Origin: Cymodocea nodosa
Lineage: Eukaryota; Streptophyta; Magnoliopsida; Alismatales; Cymodoceaceae
Direction: 5' to 3'
Assembly (NCBI GenBank): GCA_036874045.1
Contig: JAZBRI010000008.1
Span: 9,687,001 to 9,751,000, forward strand
DNA: 64,000 bases
Shown piece after piece: positions 12,543 to 25,368 of the stretch. The notes under the pieces are model-generated. The model was given only the letters and a program-made list of their open reading frames with translations, searched no databases and had not been told where the DNA came from. The first letter of the stretch is position 1. The number at the start of each line of letters is the position of its first letter. The position numbers were made by a program, and so were the translations under genes.

Positions 12543-13527
12543 TTATTGTTTGATGTTGTAGGTGCAAGAGAAAAAAATGTGGAAAACTCTCAAGATTTGA
12601 GTAGAAAGGAGAATTAGGTCTTCAAAAATGGATAAACCAGATGAAGGAGAAATAAGACCTAAAAGCCCTTGATGATTAAGCAAATTGTGAATTGTATCCA
12701 TTCCTTGAAAATTGACAGGTCTACTGTAGATGATCTTCATTCCTTTATATTTATTGTAAAACAGATCCCTAGTTGCAGTAGATCTGAAATAATATACATC
12801 CGCAAGGATATTTGAAGAATATGTGACTGGAACCTTTGGATCTTCATCTACTACAGGGGTTTTAGAAGGTGGAGGAGATGGAGGAATAGAAGCAGAGCTC
12901 GAATCTGCATACAATCCTTGAATCACTATAAGAGTGTGAGGAGAAGGAATTAGATGAGATTCTACATTAGATGGAGGAGGAGGTGTGAAGTCTTCTCTAT
13001 TTACAAAAAGAAGTTTAGCAAAACTCAGATGAGAGGAGAGAGTTCTCTTTCTTCTCCTAGAGTATGTGAATTGAGTTGTTGGAAGGGGAGATGTGGAAAC
13101 TGTAGGCAAAACTAGATATGCAGAAATCAAGCAAGGAGGACTAGGAGCAATTTGGTGTAAAGTTCCAATGCAAGTATCAGGAATTGGAGGATAAGTTCTT
13201 CTAGCAATATGCTTGAAATCAACTCCTTTCGTAAGCAGAAAGAATTGTGGTGTAGTAGTAAATTTTTGCTTATATGTCATATTACAGGCAGTATGATAAC
13301 AAGCAAATTCAGAAGGTTCTTGAATTTTTATTCCTAGTTGCTCACTGAGCTTATGTAGTAAAACTTGATTTCCCTTCCTTACTAGTATATCTTGTAAGTG
13401 TAGGGCCATATGCATGGCACGTCTCTCAAAGGCCCTAATATCCACCCCAATTCTGATGGAGAAAGAGCAATATTGATATCAGTAGATGGTATTCCAAAAA
13501 GGGTCTCCAAAAATTCTGAATCAATCC
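12543..13527 (-). repeat. Unit 14, 985 bp, B-left/A-right mosaic, intact ORF
   Basis: The frame is open 13445 to 12543 (300 codons). The left two-thirds are B-like (PPPPSN); the right end is A-like (AMHMALHLQDILVRKG). Private changes are HTACN, DTCIG and KTPVV. Confidence 0.95.
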
Positions 13528-14515
13528 TTACTGTTTGATGTTGTAGGTGCAAGAGAAATAAATGTGGAAAACTCTTAAGATTTGAATAGAAAGGAGAATT
13601 AGGTCTTCAAAAATGGATAAACCAGATGAAGGAGAAATAAGACCTAAAAGCCCTTGATGATTAAGCAAATTGTGAATTGTATCCATTCCTTGAAAATTGA
13701 CAGGTCTACGGTAGATGATCTTCATTCCTTTATATTTATTGTAAAACAGATCCCTAGTTGCAGTAGATCTGAAATAATATACATCCGCAATGATATTTGA
13801 AGAATAAGTGACTGGAACCTTTGGATCTTCATCTACTAGAGGGGTTTTAGAAGGTGGAGGAGATGGAGGAATAGAAGCAGAGCTCGAATCTGCATACAAT
13901 CCTTGAATCACCATAAGAGTGTGAGGAGAAGGAATTAGATGAGATTCTACATTAGATGAAGGAGGAGGAGGTGTGAAGTCTTCTCTATTTACAAAAAGAA
14001 GTTTAGCAAAACTCAGATGAGAGGAGAGAGTTCTCTTTCTTCTCCTAGAGTATGTGAATTGAGTGGTTGGAAGGGGAGATGTGGAAACTGTAGGCAAAAC
14101 TAGAGATGCAGAAATCAAGCAAGGAGGACTAGGAGCAATTTGGTGTAAAGTTCCAATGCAAATATCAGGAATTAGAGGATGAGTTCTTCTAGCAATATGC
14201 TTGAAATCAACCCCTTTCGTAGGCAGAAAGAATTCCGGTGTAGTAGTAAATTTTTGCTTATATGTCATATTAGAGGCGGTATGATAACAAGCAAATTCAG
14301 AAGGTTCTTGAATTTTTATTCCTAGTTGCTCACTGAGTTTATGTAGTAAAACTTGATTTCCCCTCCTTACTAGTATATCTTGTAAGTGTAGGGCCATATG
14401 CATGGCACGTCTCTCAAAGGCCCTAATATCCACCCCAATTCTGATGGAGAAAGAGCAATATTGATATCAGTAGATGGTATTCCAAAAAGGGTCTCCAAAA
14501 ATTCTGAATCAATCC
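13528..14515 (-). repeat. Unit 15, 988 bp, A type, intact ORF
   Basis: The frame is open 14433 to 13528. Private LLSIQIL (gaatagaaagg near 13585). Confidence 0.95.
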
Positions 14516-15503
14516 TTACTGTTTGATGTTGTAGGTGCAAGAGAAATAAATGTGGAAAACTCTTAAGATTTGAGTAGAAAGGAGAATTAGGTCTTCAAAA
14601 ATGGATAAACCAGATGAAGGAGAAATAAGACCTAAAAGCCCTTGATGATTAAGCAAATTGTGAATTGTATCCATTCCTTGAAAATTGACAGGTCTACGGT
14701 AGATGATCTTCATTCCTTTATATTTATTGTAAAACAGATCCCTAGTTGCAGTAGATCTGAAATAATATACATCCGCAATGATATTTGAAGAATAAGTGAC
14801 TGGAACCTTTGGATCTTCATCTACTAGAGGGGTTTTAGAAGGTGGAGGAGATGGAGGAATAGAAGCAGAGCTCGAATCTGCATACAATCCTTGAATCACC
14901 ATAAGAGTGTGAGGAGAAGGAATTAGATGAGATTCTACATTAGATGAAGGAGGAGGAGGTGTGAAGTCTTCTCTATTTACAAAAAGAAGTTTAGCAAAAC
15001 TCAGATGAGAGGAGAGAGTTCTCTTTCTTCTCCTAGAGTATGTGAATTGAGTGGTTGGAAGGGGAGATGTGGAAACTGTAGGCAAAACTAGAGATGCAGA
15101 AATCAAGCAAGGAGGACTAGGAGCAATTTGGTGTAAAGTTCCAATGCAAATATCAGGAATTAGAGGATGAGTTCTTCTAGCAATATGCTTGAAATCAACC
15201 CCTTTCGTAGGCAGAAAGAATTCTGGTGTAGTAGTAAATTTTTGCTTATATGTCATATTAGAGGCGGTATGATAACAAGCAAATTCAGAAGGTTCTTGAA
15301 TTTTTATTCCTAGTTGCTCACTGAGTTTATGTAGTAAAACTTGATTTCTCCTCCTTACCAGTGTATCTTGTAAGTGTAGGGCCATATGCAGGGCACGTCT
15401 CTCAAAGGCCTTAATATCCACCCCAATTCTGATGGAGAAAGAGCAATATTGATATCAGTAGATGGTATTCCGAAAAGGGTCTCCAAAAATTCTGAATCAA
15501 TCC
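14516..15503 (-). repeat. Unit 16, 988 bp, A-left/C-right mosaic, intact ORF
   Basis: The frame is open 15421 to 14516. It has HPLIPD (A) followed on the right by aattctggtg and RALHMALHLQDTL (C-like). Private DIKAFER. Confidence 0.95.
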
Positions 15504-16487
15504 TTATTGTTTGTTGTTGTAGGTGCAAGAGAAATAAATGTGGAAAACTCTCAAGATTTGAGTAGAAACGAGAATTAGGTCTTCAAAAATGGATAAACCA
15601 GATGAAGGAGAAATAAGACCTAAAAGCCCTTGATGATTAAGCAAATTGTGAATTGTATCCATTCCTTGAAAATTGACAGGTCTACTGTAGATGATCTTCA
15701 TTCCTTTATATTTATTGTAAAACAGATCCCTAGTTGCAGTAGATCTGAAATAATATACATCGGCAAGGATATTTGAAGAATATGTGACTGGAACCTTTGG
15801 ATCTTCATCTACTACAGGGGTTTTAGAAGGTGGAGGAGATGGAGGAATAGAAGCAGAGCTCGAATCTGCATACAATCCTTGAATCACCATAAGAGTGTGA
15901 GGAGAAGGAATTAGATGAGATTCTACATTAGATGGAGGAGGAGGTGTGAAGTCTTCTCTATTTACAAAAAGAAGTTTAGCAAAACTCAGATGAGAGGAGA
16001 GAGTTCTCTTTCTTCTCCTAGAGTATGTGAATTGAGTTGTTGGAAGGGGAGATGTGGAAACTGTAGGCAAAACTAGATATGCAGAAATCAAGCAAGGAGT
16101 ACTAGGAGCAATTTGGTGTAAATTTCCAATGGTAATATCAGGAATTGGAGGATAAGTTTTCTAGCAATATGCTGGAAATCAACCCCTTTCGTAGGCAGAA
16201 AGAATTCTGGTGTAGTAGTAAATTTTTGCTTATATGTCATATTAGTGGCAGTACGATAACAAGCAAATTCAGAAGGTTCTTGAATTTTTATTCCTAGTTG
16301 CTCATTGAGTTTATGTAGTAAAATTCGATTTCTCCTCCTTACTAGTGTATCTTGTAAGTGTAGGGCCATATGCAGGGCACGTCTCTCAAAGGCCCTAATA
16401 TCCACCCCAATTCTGATGGAGAAAGAGCAATATTGATATCAGTAGATGGTATTCCAAAAAGGGTCTCCAAAAATTCTGAATCAATCC
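15504..16487 (-). repeat. Unit 17, 984 bp, B type, frameshifted
   Basis: One base is lost near 16157 (aagttttctagc), leaving frames 16405-16088 and 16091-15504. It carries catcggcaagg and gaaacgagaatt, shared with units 25, 33 and 42. Private NNKQ. Confidence 0.95.
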
Positions 16488-17475
16488 TTACTGTTTGATG
16501 TTGTAGGTGCAAGAGAAATAAATGTGGAAAACTCTTAAGATTTGAGTAGAAAGGAGAATTAGGTCTTCAAAAATGGATAAACCAGATGAAGGAGAAATAA
16601 GACCTAAAAGCCCTTGATGATTAAGCAAATTGTGAATTGTATCCATTCCTTGAAAATTGACAGGTCTACGGTAGATGATCTTCATTCCTTTATATTTATT
16701 GTAAAACAGATCCCTAGTTGCAGTAGATCTGAAATAATATACATCCGCAATGATATTTGAAGAATAAGTGACTGGAACCTTTGGATCTTCATCTACTAGA
16801 GGGGTTTTAGAAGGTGGAGGAGATGGAGGAATAGAAGCAGAGCTCGAATCTGCATACAATCCTTGAATCACCATAAGAGTGTGAGGAGAAGGAATTAGAT
16901 GAGATTCTACATTAGATGAAGGAGGAGGAGGTGTGAAGTCTTCTCTATTTACAAAAAGAAGTTTAGCAAAACTCAGATGAGAGGGGAGAGTTCTCTTTCT
17001 TCTCCTAGAGTATGTGAATTGAGTGGTTGGAAGGAGAGATGTGGAAACTGTAGGCAAAACTAGAGATGCAGAAATCAAGCAAGGAGGACTAGGAGCAATT
17101 TGGTGTAAAGTTCCAATGCAAATATCAGGAATTAGAGGATGAGTTCTTCTAGCAATATGCTTGAAATCAACCCCTTTCGTAGGCAGAAAGAATTCCAGTG
17201 TAGTAGTAAATTTTTGCTTATATGTCATAGTAGAGGCGGTATGATAACAAGCAAATTCAGAAGGTTCTTGAATTTTTATTCCTAGTTGCTCACTGAGTTT
17301 ATGTAGTAAAACTTGATTTCCCCTCCTTACTAGTATATCTTGTAAGTGTAGGGCCATATGCATGGCACGTCTCTCAAAGGCCCTAATATCCACCCCAATT
17401 CTGATGGAGAAAGAGCAATATTGATATCAGTAGATGGTATTCCAAAAAGGGTCTCCAAAAATTCTGAATCAATCC
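16488..17475 (-). repeat. Unit 18, 988 bp, A type, intact ORF
   Basis: The frame is open 17393 to 16488. Private STMTYK, TTLEFF, SLLPTT and TLPSHL. Confidence 0.95.
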
Positions 17476-18459
17476 TTACTGTTTGATGTTGTAGGTGCAA
17501 GAGTAATAAATGTGGAAAACTCTTAAGATTTGAGTAGAAAGGAGAATTAGGTCTTCAAAAATGGATAAACCAGATGAAGGAGAAATAAGACCTAAAAGCC
17601 CTTGATGATTAAGCAAATTGTGAATTGTATCCATTCCTTGAAAATTGACAGGTCTACGGTAGATGATCTTCATTCCTTTATATTTATTGTAAAACAGATC
17701 CCTAGTTGCAGTAGATCTGAAATAATATACATCCGCAATGATATTTGAAGAATAAGTGACTGGAACCTTTGGATCTTCATCTACTAGAGGGGTTTTAGAA
17801 GGTGGAGGAGATGGAGGAATAGAAGCAGAGCTCGAATCTGCATACAATCCTTGAATCACCATAAGAGTGTGAGGAGAAGGAATTAGATGAGATTCTACAT
17901 TAGATGAAGGAGGAGGAGGTGTGAAGTCTTCTCTATTTACAAAAAGAAGTTTAGCAAAACTCAGATGAGAGGAGAGAGTTCTCTTTCTTCTCCTAGAGTA
18001 TGTGAATTGAGTGGTTGGAAGGGGAGATGCGGAAACTGTAGGCAACTAGAGATGCAGAAATCAAGCAAGGAGGACTAGGAGCAATTTGGTGTAAAGTTCC
18101 AATCCAAATATCAGGAATTGGAGGATAAGTTCTTCTAGCAATATGCTTGAAATCAACTCCTTTCGTAGGCAGAAAGAATTCTGGTGTAGTAGTAAATTTT
18201 TGCTTATATGTCATATTAGAGGCAGTATGATAACAAGCAAATTCAGAAGGTTCTTGAATTTTTATTCCTAGTTGCTCATTGAGTTTATGTAGTAAAACTT
18301 GATTTCTCCTACTTACTAGTGTATCTTGTAAGTGTAGGGCCATATGCAGGGCACGTCTCTCAAAGGCCCTAATATCCACCCCAATTCTGATGGAGAGAGC
18401 AATATTGATATCAGTAGATGGTATTCCAAAAAGGGTCTCCAAAAATTCTGAATCAATCC
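17476..18459 (-). repeat. Unit 19, 984 bp, A-left/C-right mosaic with two 2-bp losses
   Basis: Two bases are lost near 18045 (ggcaactag) and two near 18396 (gagagagc). The second loss puts the FLETLFGIP segment in frame with IRAFERRALH, making a 163-codon frame 18484-17993. The rest is open 18045-17476. Confidence 0.95.
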
Positions 18460-19447
18460 TTATTGTTTGATGTTGTAGGTGCAAGAGAAAAAAATGTGGA
18501 AAACTCTCATGATTTGAGTAGAAAGGAGAATTAGGTCTTCAAAAATGGATAAACCAGATGAAGGAGAAATAAGACCTAAAAGCCATTGATGATAAAGCAA
18601 ATTGTGAATTGTATCCATTCCTTGAAAATTGACAGGTCTACTGTAGATGATCTTCATTCCTTTATATTTATTGTAAAACAGATCCCTAGTTGCAGTAGAT
18701 CTGAAATAATATACATCCGGAAGGATATTTGAAGAATAAGTGACTGGAACCTTTGGATCTTCATCTACTAGAGGGGTTTTAGAAGGTGGAGGAGATGGAG
18801 GAATAGAAGCAGAGCTCGAATCTGCATACAATCCTTGAATCACCATAAGAGTGTGAGGAGAAGGAATTAGATGAGATTCTACATTAGATGAAGGAGGAGG
18901 AGGTGTGAAGTCTTCTCTATTTACAAAAAGAAGTTTAGCAAAACTCAGATGAGAGGAGAGAGTTCTCTTTCTTCTCCTAGAGTATGTGAATTAAGTTGTT
19001 GGAAGGGGAGATGTGGAAACTGTAGGCAAAACTAGATATGCAGAAATCAAGCAAGGAGGACTAGGAGCAATTTGGTGTAAAGTTCCAATGCTAATATCAG
19101 GAATTGGAGGATAAGTTCTACTAGCAATATGCTTGAAATCAACCCCTTTCGTAGGCAGAAAGAATTCTGGTGTAGTAGTAAATTTTTGCTTATATGTCTT
19201 ATTAGAGGCAGTATGATAGCAAGCAAATTCAAAAGGTTCTTGAATTTTTATTCCTAGTTGCTCACTGAGTTTATGTAGTAAAACTTGATTTCTCCTCCTT
19301 ACTAGTGTATCTTGTAAGTGTAGGGCCATATGCAGGGCACGTCTCTCAAAGGCCCTAATATCCACCCCAATTCTGATGGAGAAAGAGCAATATTGATATC
19401 AGTAGATGGTATTCCAAAAAGGGTCTCCAAAAATTCTGAATCAATCC
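18460..19447 (-). repeat. Unit 20, 988 bp, D type, nonsense
   Basis: TAA at 18991-18993. Frames are 19365-18991 and 18846-18460. Private LPDVYY and gataaagc, shared with unit 43. Confidence 0.95.
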
Positions 19448-20432
19448 TTATTGTTTGATGTTGTAGGTGCAAGAGAAAAAAATGTGGAAAACTCTCAAGA
19501 TTTGAGTAGAAAGGAGAATTAGGTCTTCAAAAATGGATAAACCAGATGAAGGAGAAATAAGACCTAAAAGCCCTTGATGATTAAGCAAATTGTGAATTGT
19601 ATCCATTCCTTGAAAATTGACAGGTCTATTGTAGATGATCTTCATTCGTTTATATTTATTGTAAAACAGATCCCTAGTTGCAGTAGATCTGAAATAATAT
19701 ACATCCGCAAGGATATTTGAAGAATATGTGACTGGAACCTTTGGATCTTCATCTACTACAGGGGTTTTAGAAGGTGGAGGAGATGGAGGAATAGAAGCAG
19801 AGCTCGAATCTGCATACAATCCTTGAATCACCATAAGAGTGTGAGGAGAAGGAATTAGATGAGATTCTACATTAGATGGAGGAGGAGGTGTGAAGTCTTC
19901 TCTATTTACAAAAAGAAGTTTAGCAAAACTCAGATGAGAGGAGAGAGTTCTCTTTCTTCTCCTAGAGTATGTGAATTGAGTTGTTGGAAGGGGAGATGTG
20001 GAAACTGTAGGCAAAACTAGATATGCAGAAATCAAGCAAGGAGTACTAGGAGCAATTTGGTGTAAATTTCCAATGGTAATATCAGGAATTGGAGGATAAG
20101 TTCTTCTAGCAATATGCTGGAAATCAACCCCTTTCGTAGGCAGAAAGAATTCTGGTGTAGTAGTAAATTTTTACTTATATGTCATATTAGAGGCAGTATG
20201 ATAACAAGCAAATTCAGAAGGTTCTTGAATTTTTATTCCTAGTTGCTCACTGAGTTTATGTAGTAAAATTTGATTTCTCCTCCTTACTAGTGTATCTTGT
20301 AAGTGTGGGGCCATATGCAGGGCACGTCTCTCAAAGGCCCTAATATCCACCCCAATTCTGATGGAGAAAGAGCAATATTGATATCAGTAGATGGTATTCC
20401 AAAAAGGGTCTCCAAAAATTCTCAATCAATCC
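19448..20432 (-). repeat. Unit 21, 985 bp, B type, nonsense
   Basis: A G-to-A change makes TAA at 20171-20173 (Gln codon lost). The frame downstream is open to 19448. Private KRMKIIYN. Confidence 0.95.
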
Positions 20433-21420
20433 TTACTGTTTGATGTTGTAGGTGCAAGAGAAATAAATGTGGAAAACTCTTAAGATTTGAGTAGAAAGGA
20501 GAATTAGGTCTTCAAAAATGGATAAACCAGATGAAGGAGAAATAAGACCTAAAAGCCCTTGATGATTAAGCAAATTGTGAATTGTATCCATTCCTTGAAA
20601 ATTGACAGGTCTACGGTAGATGATCTTCATTCCTTTATATTTATTGGAAAACAGATCCCTAGTTGCTGTAGATCTGAAATAATATACATCCGCAATGATA
20701 TTTGAAGAATAAGTGACTGGAACCTTTGGATCTTCATCTACTAGAGGGGTTTTAGAAGGTGGAGGAGATGGAGGAATAGAAGCAGAGCTCGAATCTGCAT
20801 ACAATCCTTGAATCACCATAAGAGTGTGAGGAGAAGGAATTAGATGAGATTCTACATTAGATGAAGGAGGAGGAGGTGTGAAGTCTTCTCTATTTACAAA
20901 AAGAAGTTTAGCAAAACTCAGATGAGAGGAGAGAGTTCTCTTTCTTCCCCTAGAGTATGTGAATTGAGTGGTTGGAAGGGGAGATGTGGAAACTGTAGGC
21001 AAAACTAGAGATGCAGAAATCAAGCAAGGAGGACTAGGAGCAATTTGGTGTAAAGTTCCAATGCAAATATCAGGAATTAGAGGATGAGTTCTTCTAGCAA
21101 TATGCTTGAAATCAACCCCTTTCGTAGGCAGAAAGAATTCCGGTGTAGTAGTAAATTTTTGCTTATATGTCATATTAGAGGCGGTATGATAACAAACAAA
21201 TTCAGAAGGTTCTTGAATTTTTATTCCTAGTTGCTCACTGAGTTTATGTAGTAAAACTTGATTTCCCCTCCTTACTAGTATATCTTGTAAGTGTAGGGCC
21301 ATATGCATGGCACGTCTCTCAAATGCCCTAATATCCACCCCAATTCTGATGGAGAAAGAGCAATATTGATATCAGTAGATGGTATTCCAAAAAGGGTCTC
21401 CAAAAATTCTCAATCAATCC
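20433..21420 (-). repeat. Unit 22, 988 bp, A type, intact ORF
   Basis: The frame is open 21338 to 20433. Private YSRGRKR, EFVCYH and FSNKYKG. Confidence 0.95.
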
Positions 21421-22408
21421 TTACTGTTTGATGTTGTAGGTGCAAGAGAAATAAATGTGGAAAAGTCTTAAGATTTGAGTAGATAGGAGAATTAGGTCTT
21501 CAAAAATGGATAAACCAGATGAAAGAGAAATAAGACCTAAAAGCCCTTGATGATTAAGCAAATTGTGAATTGTATCCATTCCTTGAAAATTGACAGGTCT
21601 ACGGTAGATGATCTTCATTCCTTTATATTTATTGTAAAACAGATCCCTAGTTGCAGTAGATCTGAAATAATATACATCCGCAAGGATATTTGAAGAATAA
21701 GTGACTGGAACCTTTGGATCTTCATCTACTAGAGGGGTTTTAGAATGTGGAGGAGATGGAGGAATAGAAGCAGAGCTCGAATCTGCATACAATCCTTGAA
21801 TCACCATAAGAGTGTGAGGAGAAGGAATTAGATGAGATTCTACATTAGATGAAGGAGGAGGAGGTGTGAAGTCTTCTCTATTTACAAAAAGAAGTTTAGC
21901 AAAACTCAGATGAGAGGAGAGAGTTCTCTTTCTTCTCCTAGAGTATGTGAATTGAGTGGTTGGAAGGGGAGATGTGGAAACTGTAGGCAAAACTAGAGAT
22001 GCAGAAATCAAGCAAGGAGGACTAGGAGCAATTTGGTGTAAAGTTCCAATGCAAATATCAGGAATTGGAGGATAAGTTCTTCTAGCAATATGCTTGAAAT
22101 CAACTCCTTTCATAGGCAGAAAGAATTCTGGTGTAGTAGTAAATTTTTGCTTATATGTCATATTAGAGGCAGTATGATAACAAGCAAATTCAGAAGGTTC
22201 TTGAATTTTTATTCCTAGTTGCTCATTGAGTTTATGTAGTAAAACTTGATTTCTCCTCCTTACTAGTGTATCTTGTAAGTGTAGGGCCATATGCAGGGCA
22301 CGTCTCTCAAAGGCCCTAATATCCACCCCAATTCTGATGGAGAAAGAGCAATATTGATATCAGTAGATGGTATTCCAAAAAGGGTCTCCAAAAATTCTGA
22401 ATCAATCC
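21421..22408 (-). repeat. Unit 23, 988 bp, C type, intact ORF
   Basis: The frame is open 22326 to 21421. Private LPMKGVD (tttcatagg), SPPHSK, SLSSGL and LRLFH. Confidence 0.95.
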
Positions 22409-23396
22409 TTATTGTTTGATGTTGTAGGTGCAAGAGAAAAAAATGTGGAAAACTCTCAAGATTTGAGTAGAAAGGAGAATTAGGTCTTCAAAAATGGATA
22501 AACCAGATGAAGGAGAAATAAGACCTAAAAGCCCTTGATGATTAAGCAAATTGTGAATTGTATCCATTCCTTGAAAATTGACAGGTCTACTGTAGATGAT
22601 CTTCATTCCTTTATATTTATTGTAAAACAGATCCCTAGTTGCAGTAGATCTGAAATAATATACATCCGCAAGGATATTTGAAGAATAAGTGACTGGAACC
22701 TTTGGATCTTCATCTACTACAGGGGTTTTAGAAGGTGGAGGAGATGGAGGAATAGAAGCAGAGCTCGAATCTGCATACAATCCTTGAATCACCATAAGAG
22801 TGTGAGGAGAAGGAATTAGATGAGATTCTACATTAGATGAAGGAGGAGGAGGTGTGAAGTCTTCTCTATTTACAAAAAGAAGTTTAGCAAAACTCAGATG
22901 AGAGGAGAGAGTTCTCTTTCTTCTCCTAGAGTATGTGAATTGAGTGGTTGGAAGGGGAGATGTGGAAACTGTAGGCAAAACTAGAGATGCAGAAATCAAG
23001 CAAGGAGGACTAGGAGCAATTTGGTGTAAAGTTCCAATGCAAATATCAGGAATTAGAGGATGAGTTCTTCTAGCAATATGCTTGAAATCAACCCCTTTCC
23101 TAGGCAGAAAGAATTCCGGTGTAGTAGTAAATTTTTGCTTATATGTCATATTAGAGGCGGTATGATAACAAGCAAATTCAGAAGGTTCTTGAATTTTTAT
23201 TCCGAGTTGCTCACTGAGTTTATGTAGTAAAACTTGATTTCTCCTCCTTACCAGTGTATCTTGTAAGTGTAGGGCCATATGCAGGGCACGTCTCTCAAAG
23301 GCCCTAATATCCACCCCATTTCTGATGGAGAAAGAGCAATATTGATATCAGTAGATGGTATTCCGAAAAGGGTCTCCAAAAATTCTGAATCAATCC
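22409..23396 (-). repeat. Unit 24, 988 bp, three-part mosaic, intact ORF
   Basis: The frame is open 23314 to 22409. The left is B/D-like (ctactgtag, aaggatattt, KTPVV), the middle A (HPLIPD) and the right C (DTLVRRRNQ). Confidence 0.95.
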
Positions 23397-24380
23397 TTAT
23401 TGTTCGATGTTGTAGGTGCAAGAGAAATAAATGTGGAAAACTCTCAAGATTTGAGTAGAAACGAGAATTAGGTCTTCAAAAATGGATAAACCAGATGAAG
23501 GAGAAATAAGACCTAAAAGCCCTTGATGATTAAGCCAATTGTGAATTGTATCCATTCCTTGAAAATTGACAGGTCTACTGTAGATGATCTTCATTCCTTT
23601 ATATTTATTGTAAAACAGATCCCTAGTTGCAGTAGATCTGAAATAATATACATCGGCAAGGATATTTGAAGAATATGTGACTGGAACCTTTGGATCTTCA
23701 TCTACTACAGGGGTTTTAGAAGGTGGAGGAGATGGAGGAATAGAAGCAGAGCTCGAATCTGCATACAATCCTTGAATCACCATAAGAGTGTGAGGAGAAG
23801 GAATTAGATGAGATTCTACATTAGATGGAGGAGGAGGTGTGAAGTCTTCTCTATTTACAAAAAGAAGTTTAGCAAAACTCAGATGAGAGGAGAGAGTTCT
23901 CTTTCTTCTCCTAGAGTATGTGAATTGAGTTGTTGGAAGGGGAGATGTGGAAACTGTAGGCAAAACTAGATATGCAGAAATCAAGCAAGGAGTACTAGGA
24001 GCAATTTGGTGTAAATTTCCAATGGTAATATCAGGAATTGGAGGATAAGTTTTCTAGCAATATGCTGGAAATCAACCCCTTTCGTAGGCAGAAAGAATTC
24101 TGGTGTAGTAGTAAATTTTTGCTTATATGTCATATTAGTGGCAGTACGATAACAAGCAAATTCAGAAGGTTCTTGAATTTTTATTCCTAGTTGCTCATTG
24201 AGTTTATGTAGTAAAATTCGATTTCTCCTCCTTACTAGTGTATCTTGTAAGTGTAGGGCCATATGCAGGGCACGTCTCTCAAAGGCCCTAATATCCACCC
24301 CAATTCTGATGGAGAAAGAGCAATATTGATATCAGTAGATGGTATTCCAAAAAGGGTCTCCAAAAATTCTGAATCAATCC
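23397..24380 (-). repeat. Unit 25, 984 bp, B type, frameshifted
   Basis: It has the unit-17 one-base loss (near 24051). Frames are 24298-23981 and 23984-23397. Private NIEQ and HNWLNH. Confidence 0.95.
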
Positions 24381-25368
24381 TTACTGTTTGATGTTGTAGG
24401 TGCAAGAGAAATAAATGTGGAAAACTCTTAAGATTTGAGTAGAAAGGAGAATTAGGTCTTCAAAAATGGATAAACCAGATGAACGAGAAATAAGACCTAA
24501 AAGCCCTTGATGATTAAGCAAATTGTGAATTGTATCCATTCCTTGAAAATTGACAGGTCTACGGTAGATGATCTTCATTCCTTTATATTTATTGTAAAAC
24601 AGATCCCTAGTTGCAGTAGATCTGACATAATATACATCCGCAATGGTATTTGAAGAATATGTGACTGGAACCTTTGGATCTTCATCTACTAGAGGGCTTT
24701 TAGAAGGTGGAGGAGATGGAGGAATAGAAGCGGAGCTCGAATCTGCATACAATCCTTGAATCACCATAAGAGTGTGAGGAGAAGGAATTAGATGAGATTC
24801 TACATTAGATGAAGGAGGAGGAGGTGTGAAGTCTTCTCTATTTACAAAAAGAAGTTTAGCAAAACTCAGATGAGAGGAGAGAGTTCTCTTTCTTCTCCTA
24901 GAGTATGTGAATTGAGTGGTTGGAAGGGGAGATGTGGAAACTGTAGGCAAAACTAGAGATGCAGAAATCAAGCAAGGAGGACTAGGAGCAATTTGGTGTA
25001 AAGTTCCAATGCAAATATCAGGAATTAGAGGATGAGTTCTTCTAGCAATATGCTTGAAATCAACCCCTTTCGTAGGCAGAAAGAATTCCGGTGTAGTAGT
25101 AAATTTTTGCTTATATGTCATATTAGAGGCGGTATGATAACAAGCAAATTCAGAAGGTTCTTGAATTTTTATTCCTAGTTGCTCACTGAGTTTATGTAGT
25201 AAAACTTGATTTCCCCTCCTTACTAGTATATCTTGTAAGTGTAGGGCCATATGCATGGCACGTCTCTCAAAGGCCCTAATATCCACCCCAATTCTGATGG
25301 AGAAAGAGCAATATTGATATCAGTAGATGGTATTCCAAAAAGGGTCTCCAAAAATTCTGAATCAATCC
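24381..25368 (-). repeat. Unit 26, 988 bp, A type, intact ORF
   Basis: The frame is open 25286 to 24381. Private KSPLV, SNTIAD, YYVRS and ISRSSG. Confidence 0.95.

Larger units (their letters stand above)
8891..13342. repeat. Nine-unit higher-order repeat, copy 2 (partner 1-4455)
   Basis: This is the second copy of the block at 1-4455. It lacks the homopolymer insertions found in the first copy after 4249. Private differences include a T in the A-run context near 12367, ctacagggg near 12853 and attacagg near 13283. Confidence 0.85.
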
